From JAZDKP01 sp043802925 (GTDB lineage: Bacteria > Fibrobacterota > OXYB2-FULL-49-7 > JAEUSG01), in NCBI GenBank assembly GCA_043802925.1, contig JAZDKP010000190.1, positions 1 to 31,064 on the forward strand: a stretch of DNA of 31,064 bases. The letters are read 5' to 3'. Below the pieces are notes generated by a model. It was not told the origin of the DNA. It saw only the letters and a list, made by a program, of their open reading frames with translations, and did not search any database. Below are positions 24,993 to 31,064 of this stretch, piece after piece (positions within the stretch are counted from its first letter, which is position 1; the number at the start of each line of letters is the position of its first letter). The position numbers and the translations under genes were made by a program.

Positions 24993-27260
24993 CTATTTTT
25001 GCGGGAACGGCGCGTCGTCTGCGGACCAGAGGTCCTTGAAAAGCGGTTCGCGCGAGATTTTCCGGACCCCCTTGATTTTACGGAGTTCGCGGTAGGCGTT
25101 GTTCAGGTGGTGGCGGTTGCCCAGTTCGACGAGGTAGGTGTGGTAGGAGCGGGCGCCCTGCTGCTGCGTGTGCGCGTTCAGGATGTTGGCCCCCGCGTCC
25201 GACAGCGCGCGGGAGATGTCCGTAAGAAGGTACATGCGCGAGTCGGAGATGACCTGGAGTTTGATTTTGTAGCCCTGGGTTGAATTGGGGTCCCAACCCA
25301 CGTCCACGCGCTGGCCCGCCTTTTCCATGAGCATCATGCCGCGCGTGCACACGGTGCGGTGGATTTCGATGCCTTTGCTCCGGAGGAGGTAGCCCACGAT
25401 TTTGTCGCCCGGCAGGGGCTGGCAGCACTTGCCGAACGTGGTCATCATGTTGTCGGGCGCGTTGACGATGAGTCCGGATTGGCTCGCCGCCTTTTTGCGC
25501 CGGGAGAGGAGCTGGCGGAGCAGGTTCTGTTTCTGGCCGCGGAGGATGTTCTTTTCCGGGAACAGGCGATCGAGGATGACCAGCACCGGGATTTCGCCGT
25601 GGCCGATGGCGTTGTAGAAGCGCTCAAGGTCATTGACTTTGTAGTGGGGGAAGAGCTTGTAAAGCTTTTCCGTGTAGTCCTCGTTGATGCCGAGCCGCAT
25701 GATTTCGCGCTCAAACAGCTCACGGCCGAGCAGGGTCGCGTGCTCAAAGCTCTTCTGCTTCATCCAGTGACGGATGTCGCGCTTGGCCTTGGCGGTCTTG
25801 ACCCAGTTGAGCCAACTGGGGGACGGGGACTGGAACTTGGCCTTGATGATCTCAACTGTGACGCCGCTTTTCAGCACGGTGTTCATGGGAAAGGCCTGGC
25901 CGTTGATTTTTCCGGCCACGCATTGGTAACCGAGGTTGGTGTGCAACGAGAAGGCGAAGTCGAGGACCGAGGAACCGCGGGGAAGCTGCACCAGATCGCC
26001 TTTGGGGGTAAAGACGAAGATTTCGGACTGGAAGAGGTCGATTTTGAAGAACTCCATGAACTCGGAGTGGTTGGTGAGGTCCTTGGGCAGGTCCTCGATT
26101 TCCTTGAGCCATTCGGCCGCGTCGTGGCCCACGGCGCCCGCCTCGCCGCCTTCCTTGTAGACCCAGTGCGCGGCCACGCCGTCCTCGGCCACGACGTTCA
26201 TCTCCTCGGTGCGTATCTGAACCTCGATCATTTTGCCCCGCGGCCCGATGACCGCAGTGTGAAGCGACTGGTACATGTTGCTCTTGGGCGTGGCGATGTA
26301 ATCCTTGAAGCGGTACTGCACCGGGATCCAGTTGGAGTGGACAACCCCCAGTACCCGGTAGCAGTCGAGCGGCACCTTGACAATAATACGGATGGCGAAA
26401 AGGTCGTAGATGTCGTCGAAACTTTTTCCGCTCTTCATTTTTGTGAAGATGCTGTACAGGTGCTTGGGCCGGCCAAAGACGCGGGCCGGGATGTTCTCTT
26501 TCTGGAGGAGCTCCACCAGGGGTGCCCGGAGGGCGTCAATTTCCTTTTCGCGCTGTTCGCGGTTTTCGACCACCTTGGAGAGCACGGCTTCGTAGTCCTC
26601 GGGGTGGAGGTGCTTGAACGCGATGTCCTCCATCTCGGTGCGGATTTTGGCCATGCCCAGACGGTGCGCGATGGGCACGTAAACGTTCATGGATTCGCCG
26701 GCCACCCGCTTGATGGTGGCCGCGTCAAGGTAATGGAGGGTGCGGAGGTTGTGCAGGCGGTCGGCCAGCTTGATGAGGATGACGCGGATGTCCTTGGCCG
26801 TGGAGATGAGCATTTTTCGGTAGGTCTCGACCTGCATCTCCTCGGTGCTTTTGAAGGGAATGTTGCTTATTTTTGTGACGCCGTCGACCAGGTTGGCGAT
26901 GGTCTCGTTGAACTCGGCCTTGAGCGTGTCGTACGAAACGAGCGTGTCCTCGAGCACGTCGTGCAGGAGGCCCGCGCAGAGCGTGTCGGTGTCCATCCTG
27001 AACTCCGCGAGGATTTTGGCGGTTTCGATGGCATGGGAGTAGAAGGGTTCGCCGCTTTTCCGGAACTGGTCGCGGTGCGCCTGCGTGCAGAAGTTGAGCG
27101 CCTTTTCGACCAGTGCGATGTCGGCATCCGGGCTTAGGCGCCGGATTTGCCCGAGGAAGTAATCCTTGGAAAAGAAGAGGCCGCGTTCGGGCGCGCCGCC
27201 GGAGGCCGGGGGCGCGGACCCGGCCGCAAGGGGGAGGGTGTCTGCCTTGTCCGTGACCAT
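24993..27260 (-). CDS. Bifunctional (p)ppGpp synthetase/hydrolase (RelA/SpoT)
   Basis: A 755-residue Rsh protein. The HD hydrolase domain has His76, His100-Asp101 and Glu104-Asp105, all conserved, so hydrolysis is expected. The synthetase domain has GRPKHLYSIFTKM (263-275), EVQIRT (346-351) and EDGVAAHW. The loop at 317-320 reads RFKD, the charge pattern of bifunctional enzymes rather than the EFDD of RelA-only enzymes. A TGS domain (about 410-470, IFVFTPKGDLVQLPRGSSVLDFAF) and a C-terminal ACT domain (about 670-745) complete the standard set. The N-terminus has about 27 low-complexity residues. The start has no good Shine-Dalgarno and lies 12 bases after the coiled-coil gene. It is the only stringent-response enzyme in the window and is co-transcribed with pyrF and prs. 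Confidence 0.95.
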   Translation of the reverse strand: MVTDKADTLPLAAGSAPPASGGAPERGLFFSKDYFLGQIRRLSPDADIALVEKALNFCTQAHRDQFRKSGEPFYSHAIETAKILAEFRMDTDTLCAGLLHDVLEDTLVSYDTLKAEFNETIANLVDGVTKISNIPFKSTEEMQVETYRKMLISTAKDIRVILIKLADRLHNLRTLHYLDAATIKRVAGESMNVYVPIAHRLGMAKIRTEMEDIAFKHLHPEDYEAVLSKVVENREQREKEIDALRAPLVELLQKENIPARVFGRPKHLYSIFTKMKSGKSFDDIYDLFAIRIIVKVPLDCYRVLGVVHSNWIPVQYRFKDYIATPKSNMYQSLHTAVIGPRGKMIEVQIRTEEMNVVAEDGVAAHWVYKEGGEAGAVGHDAAEWLKEIEDLPKDLTNHSEFMEFFKIDLFQSEIFVFTPKGDLVQLPRGSSVLDFAFSLHTNLGYQCVAGKINGQAFPMNTVLKSGVTVEIIKAKFQSPSPSWLNWVKTAKAKRDIRHWMKQKSFEHATLLGRELFEREIMRLGINEDYTEKLYKLFPHYKVNDLERFYNAIGHGEIPVLVILDRLFPEKNILRGQKQNLLRQLLSRRKKAASQSGLIVNAPDNMMTTFGKCCQPLPGDKIVGYLLRSKGIEIHRTVCTRGMMLMEKAGQRVDVGWDPNSTQGYKIKLQVISDSRMYLLTDISRALSDAGANILNAHTQQQGARSYHTYLVELGNRHHLNNAYRELRKIKGVRKISREPLFKDLWSADDAPFPQK

Positions 27261-27272
27261 GGCGTTGTGCCG

Positions 27273-29852
27273 TTAGCGGGCGCCCGCTTTTTTGAGGTCC
27301 GCGATTTTGACCTCGGCCTCGGACAGGAGATAGGAGAGGTTGGCCGCGTTGTCGTTGGCCTGGCGGATGAGCTCCTCCTCGCGCGAGAGGTTTTGGATCT
27401 CGACCTTGATGTCCTCCACGAGCAGGTTGAGGTTTTCGAGGCGGTCCTCGGCGAGCTTGATGTTTTTTTCCTTTTGGCTCAAGACGGAGAGGCGGTCGTC
27501 GATGGTCTGCATGAGGTCGATGACCGCGTTGACGCGCTCTTCGACGTTTTTGATCTGCTTTTCGCGTTTGCCGATGTTCTCGATTTCGACCTTGGCTTTT
27601 TCCATGAGTTTGTAGAGCCCGCTGATCTCTTTCTGGACGTTCTCGACCTCGGTGCGTCCCTGGGCCACGACTGCGAGCCGGGACTCGAAGTCCGCGAGCG
27701 TGAGGCGCAGCTTTTCGATTTTGCTCTCAGCGCTTTCGATGACGGATTTTTTGCGCTTGAGGTTTTCCACGTTCTGTTCGAGGAGTTCCACCATCTGGAA
27801 GGCCTTTTTCATGTCCTTTTCGGCCTGGGTGATGGTATCGCGGCTCTTGGCGATGCCGTCCATCCGTTCCGTAATCTGGACAAGGAGCTGGTCAAACTCC
27901 TTTTTAGCCTCGCGGATTTGTCCCGTGACCTTGACGGAATCGTCGCGGAAGGCCTGGAGGGTGTGCTCTGTGCTGCCCGAGAGGGTCCGGATGTCGTCGG
28001 CGTACTGCTTGATTCGGTTTTCCTCTTCGAGCAGGCGCTGGGTCTCGGTGTTGACCACGCTGATGCGGGTGTCGATTTGGCCGCTTACTTCGTTCAGGTG
28101 TTCGAGGCGCGACGACAGGTTGCGCACAAATTCCTCGTCCTTGTTGAGGTTCTGTATCTTAAGTGAGACGTCCTCGAACAGGAAGTTGAGCTGGTCGAGC
28201 CGTTTTTCGGTCTTGTCGATGAGGGACTTTCGCTGGAGCTGCAGGCTGGTCTTTTCGTCGACTTCGCCCACGAGCACGCCCAGATCGCGGATTTTACGGT
28301 CGACCTCGTCCACGAACGAGGTCTTTTTCTGGAGTGCGTCGGCCTTGTCGGACACGGTCACCGACAGGGACTCGAGTCCCTTGAGGCGCTGCGCCACGTC
28401 CTTGATGCCGTTTTCGCGGAGCGCGATTTCCTCGATGTCCTTGTGCGTGGCCTGGATTTGGGTCTGGAACCCGGCGATTTTCTGCTCCATTTCGCGGATG
28501 GCCGCGCGTTGCGTGTACAGACCCTCGATTTTCTGGGCGATATCGTCGGTGATGATTTTGAACTCCTCCATTTTGGCGGACACGGTCTTGACCTTTTCCT
28601 GTTCGGCCGAGAGGGTTTCGAGGGAGCCTTCGAGATCGCCGGTCTTGGTGTTGAGGCGGCCGATGCGCTCCTCGAGGGTGTCGACCACGCTCCATTCGTT
28701 CTGCACCTCATCGATTTTGGACTTGAGGCCGTTGACCGATTTTTCGTATTCCGCGATCTGCTCGACCGAGGTCTGCATCCACTTGATTTGCTTGGAGACC
28801 GTGTTCATGAGCGCGTCGGCGTTCTTAGTCATGGTGTACACCTCGTGCGCCTTTTCCGAGGCTTCGTCGATGACCTGGCGGTTCTTGGCAAACGCGGCGA
28901 GCTTTTTGTCCATTTCCTTTGAAATGCCGTCCATGGCGTCCATGCGTTGGGCGGTTTCTTTCATGAGTTTTTCAAAGTTGCGGACCGTCTCGATGGAGGT
29001 GCCGGCCTTTTCGAGCATGGTCTCGAGGGATTCAATTTTCTTTTCGGTGCGCTTGATGAGCGAGGTCTGCTCGGTGAGTTCCTTGAGGTTGTTCTCCATG
29101 TCCCAATAGAGCATGTTGAGCTTGCCGCTCTGCTGGTTGGCGCGTTCCACCACCACGCGCTGGCGTTCGAGGTTTTTGACCTTGTTGGTGACGTGCTCGG
29201 CCAGGAGGTTGAGGCTGTCGACCTTCTGCTTGGTGAGCTGGTAGGCGTCGCGTTCGCGTTTGAACAGTTCGACGGAACGGGTCATGTCGGACGACAGGGC
29301 CCGGGCCTCGGTGATGGACGCGTGCAGGTCGTCGGATTTTTTCTGGATTTTGCCCTGCTGCGTGAGCGCGGACTCGAGCGCGCCGGCCGTGGCCGAGACC
29401 TTGCGGTCGAGGTCCACAATGATTTTCATGTCGTCCTTGAAGCGTTCGGCGCCGGGTTCGAGTCCCTGCACCATCGTCTGCAGGCGGCCTTCGAGCCCCT
29501 CGACCTCCAGGCTCCGGGAATAGGCCTTGTCAATTTTCTCGTTGATTTTTTCGGTAAAGCGGGTGAGCGACTCAAGCTGTTCCTCCTGCTTGCGGAGGTT
29601 GTAACGATCCTCGTAGAGGGCGCGGATCTGGGTCATGTGGGTTTCGATGTCCTTGCGCACGCCCTCGAGCTCGCCCCGGACCGCCTCGGACCGTTTGTTG
29701 GCGTGCTGGATGTCGGCCAGGCGCTGGTCAATGAGCTTGAGCGTGGCCGCGAGCTCGTTCTTTTTAAGGCCCACGCTTTCGAGAAGCTCCTGGATTTCCG
29801 CGGTGCGGGCCAGGATGTTCTCTTCCATCTTGCTCTCGTTGTTCTGTGACAT
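27273..29852 (-). CDS. Giant coiled-coil protein of 31-residue tandem repeats
   Basis: An 859-residue soluble protein with no signal peptide, membrane segment or enzyme motif. The second of two adjacent ATGs (29852) is chosen because AGGAG at 29858-29862 is 5 bases away, against 2 for the first. Residues 214-838 divide into 20 consecutive units: 19 of exactly 31 residues and one of 36 (617-652). A 21-residue partial unit follows to the end, and two weaker units lie at 152-213. Core hydrophobics recur at unit positions 1, 4, 8, 12, 15, 22, 25 and 29; a good unit begins LNFLFEDVSLKIQNL. It is predicted to be one long helical rod of about 120 nm if continuous. It recalls cytoskeletal or spirochaete-like long coiled-coil proteins, but no homologue is claimed. 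It lies between an L,D-transpeptidase and rsh. Confidence 0.9.
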   Translation of the reverse strand: MSQNNESKMEENILARTAEIQELLESVGLKKNELAATLKLIDQRLADIQHANKRSEAVRGELEGVRKDIETHMTQIRALYEDRYNLRKQEEQLESLTRFTEKINEKIDKAYSRSLEVEGLEGRLQTMVQGLEPGAERFKDDMKIIVDLDRKVSATAGALESALTQQGKIQKKSDDLHASITEARALSSDMTRSVELFKRERDAYQLTKQKVDSLNLLAEHVTNKVKNLERQRVVVERANQQSGKLNMLYWDMENNLKELTEQTSLIKRTEKKIESLETMLEKAGTSIETVRNFEKLMKETAQRMDAMDGISKEMDKKLAAFAKNRQVIDEASEKAHEVYTMTKNADALMNTVSKQIKWMQTSVEQIAEYEKSVNGLKSKIDEVQNEWSVVDTLEERIGRLNTKTGDLEGSLETLSAEQEKVKTVSAKMEEFKIITDDIAQKIEGLYTQRAAIREMEQKIAGFQTQIQATHKDIEEIALRENGIKDVAQRLKGLESLSVTVSDKADALQKKTSFVDEVDRKIRDLGVLVGEVDEKTSLQLQRKSLIDKTEKRLDQLNFLFEDVSLKIQNLNKDEEFVRNLSSRLEHLNEVSGQIDTRISVVNTETQRLLEEENRIKQYADDIRTLSGSTEHTLQAFRDDSVKVTGQIREAKKEFDQLLVQITERMDGIAKSRDTITQAEKDMKKAFQMVELLEQNVENLKRKKSVIESAESKIEKLRLTLADFESRLAVVAQGRTEVENVQKEISGLYKLMEKAKVEIENIGKREKQIKNVEERVNAVIDLMQTIDDRLSVLSQKEKNIKLAEDRLENLNLLVEDIKVEIQNLSREEELIRQANDNAANLSYLLSEAEVKIADLKKAGAR
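27339..29213 (-). repeat. Twenty coding repeats of 93 bases (31 residues)
   Basis: The translated units fall in register from residue 214 to 838, with a single 5-residue insertion in unit 14. The periodicity is at protein level; DNA copies are diverged, so the array is old or under strong selection. Confidence 0.85.
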
Positions 29853-29874
29853 CATATCTCCTAAAGGTTAAAGT

Positions 29875-31064
29875 CTAGTTGAGGGTGAGCCGGAGCTCCT
29901 CCTTGATTTTCCACTCGTCGCCCACGCGCACGAGCTTGAGGACTTTTCCGTTGACGGTTTTATAGACGCCGGACTCGTAGGACTGGGTGAACCGGAGAAA
30001 GGCCGAATCCCCCGAAATGCGCACCAGCGTCACGTCCGAAACATTGACCGTAATTTCCTGGGAACGCTCAAAAATGCCGCGCTTGTATTCCTTCCACTCC
30101 GGAAAGGCCATGCCGTCCTGCATGAAGTCGGGCGCGTACAGCGAGGCGTATTCCTCGATGTCCTTGTCCTGCCACGCCACGCGCCAGCGTTCCACAAAGT
30201 TGGCTGCAAACGAATTGGTTTCGCGCCCCTTCTGGATGTAGGCCGCGCGTTTTTCCAACATGGGTTTCCAATCGAAGTACTTTTTCACGCTGTCGGGCAT
30301 GGCCGGGCAGGATTCGGTGATGAGGACGGGGGTGCCGATGCCGATGTACTGGGTGATGTCGTCGAGGTCGGGGTTGGCGAGCCCGATGCAGCCCTTGGTT
30401 TTGTCGCGCACCACGCCTTCTTCAAAGCCGTGTATCCAGATGCCGGTGCCGGTGCGCTTGTCAGCGATGTCGTTTTCGTTGGGATAGTTGGTGATGAACG
30501 CGCGCCGCCCGTAGAGGGGCAGGAGTTCGTGCTTTTCCATGCGTCCGATGAGCCAGTAGAGGCCTTCGGGTGTTTTGAGGTCGCCCTGCTTCTGCTTGCG
30601 CCCCCATTTTTCCCCGATGGAGACGGAATAGGTTTTGATGGGCTCGTAGCGGCCGTCGCTGAAATATCGGAACACCTGAAGCGTCTTTTTGGTTTTGTCG
30701 GCCAACAGTGCGTTAAAGAACTCATTGGCCGCGGCCTGTCCGGGCTTGACCGGAACGGTGCGGTCGATGGACACGATGGGTTCCTCGGCCGCGGGCTTTT
30801 TGTGAAGGGTCATGAATTCGGGAATATGAAAGGTGCCGGGACGGGGCGCGAACAGAAGGGTGAGCACCGTGGCCGTGGCCAGGAGCGGAACGACCGCGGA
30901 AATGATGGGATGGGAAACCGCAAAGTCCGCGGCTGCACGGACCGGCAACGCGGGAAAGGGGAAGGAGGAGACATTGTAGGCTTTGCGAATATCGCGTTCT
31001 AAACTATAGGTTTGCCAGCGGATGGACAGAAAAGTAATTCGTCGGCGGAGGGCGAGTTCAATCC
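29875..31064 (-). CDS. L,D-transpeptidase (YkuD) with C-terminal NTF2-like domain, 5' partial
   Basis: The frame is open from the stop at 29875 to the window end with no ATG. A TTG at 30948 has no ribosome site, and the sequence before it reads as plausible protein (SIRWQTYSLERDIRKAYN), so the gene probably starts outside the window. Residues are counted from the TTG. A transmembrane segment (about 13-34) precedes a YkuD domain with His173-Gly and Thr184-Lys-Gly-Cys187, the catalytic HG...(S/T)xGC pattern, followed by IGLANPD. Such enzymes form 3-3 cross-links or attach lipoproteins to peptidoglycan; some remain uncharacterised. Residues of about 255-357 form an NTF2/DUF4440-like domain (WRVAWQDKDIEEYASLYAPDF), a common fusion in this clade. 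It is 22 bases upstream of the coiled-coil gene. Confidence 0.9.
   Translation of the reverse strand, partial: IELALRRRITFLSIRWQTYSLERDIRKAYNVSSFPFPALPVRAAADFAVSHPIISAVVPLLATATVLTLLFAPRPGTFHIPEFMTLHKKPAAEEPIVSIDRTVPVKPGQAAANEFFNALLADKTKKTLQVFRYFSDGRYEPIKTYSVSIGEKWGRKQKQGDLKTPEGLYWLIGRMEKHELLPLYGRRAFITNYPNENDIADKRTGTGIWIHGFEEGVVRDKTKGCIGLANPDLDDITQYIGIGTPVLITESCPAMPDSVKKYFDWKPMLEKRAAYIQKGRETNSFAANFVERWRVAWQDKDIEEYASLYAPDFMQDGMAFPEWKEYKRGIFERSQEITVNVSDVTLVRISGDSAFLRFTQSYESGVYKTVNGKVLKLVRVGDEWKIKEELRLTLN

Noticed and set aside
25359..27137. Long + strand frame of 592 codons opposite rsh
   Set aside because: It is antisense to a fully motif-supported RelA/SpoT gene; a GC-rich codon pattern creates such open frames.
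27147..29849. Several + strand frames opposite the coiled-coil gene
   Set aside because: Antisense shadows of a highly repetitive, GC-rich coding sequence; composition (Phe/Leu/Asp-rich) mirrors the reverse complement of Lys/Glu codons.

Overview
The window looks like a chromosomal segment of an uncultured Gram-negative bacterium, most plausibly of the FCB superphylum (Fibrobacterota or a relative). The evidence is many lipoboxes, a secreted beta-propeller ending in a PNPFNP-type sorting tail, a TPR lipoprotein beginning Cys-Val-Tyr-Phe-Asn-Thr-Phe-Tyr-Asn-Ala, several starts without a clear Shine-Dalgarno, and PyrK/PyrD class 1B pyrimidine genes. The phylum is an inference. No rRNA, tRNA, CRISPR array or transposase gene was recognised.

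Layout. All genes from 1 to 19952 are on the + strand; all from 20101 to the end are on the - strand, so the two halves converge near 20.0 kb. Region 1 (1-8287) is a cell-envelope block: a bacterial alpha-2-macroglobulin with an intact CLEQ thioester (5' end outside the window), an M23 peptidase lipoprotein, penicillin-binding protein 1C, and a lipoprotein with SH3-like segments. Region 2 (8412-10520) is a visibly AT-richer gene for a secreted propeller of about 14 W-containing repeats. It is followed by about 375 bases rich in CCCTCCC/GGGAGGG hairpins.

Region 3 (10896-18754) is a compact, partly overlapping gene string: TPR lipoprotein, pyrK, pyrD, rlpA, lepB, a pentapeptide-repeat protein and guaA. 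The GMP synthase is about 600 residues long and carries a second copy of the dimerisation subdomain, as in animal GMP synthetases. Region 4 (18788-19952) holds two adjacent paralogous lipoproteins built of 24-residue WYxNGQK repeats.

Region 5 (20101-21272, - strand) is a zeta-toxin-like P-loop kinase overlapping a 61-residue protein by 4 bases, a hairpin cluster, and a small zinc-ribbon protein. A 72-base palindromic repeat follows at 21452-21523. Region 6 (21560-31064, - strand) is a six-gene string transcribed as L,D-transpeptidase (5' end outside the window), a giant coiled-coil protein, bifunctional RelA/SpoT, pyrF, prs and a Na/Pi cotransporter. The coiled-coil protein consists almost wholly of 31-residue tandem repeats kept in register for about 625 residues.

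Together the two operons encode pyrimidine steps (pyrK, pyrD, pyrF), PRPP supply (prs), GMP synthesis (guaA) and ppGpp control (rsh). These are interleaved with envelope functions: signal peptidase, RlpA, L,D-transpeptidase and PBP1C. The best candidates for something undescribed are the 31-residue-repeat coiled-coil protein, the animal-type GuaA, the A2M/M23/PBP1C/SH3 block, and the toxin-first zeta-like pair.
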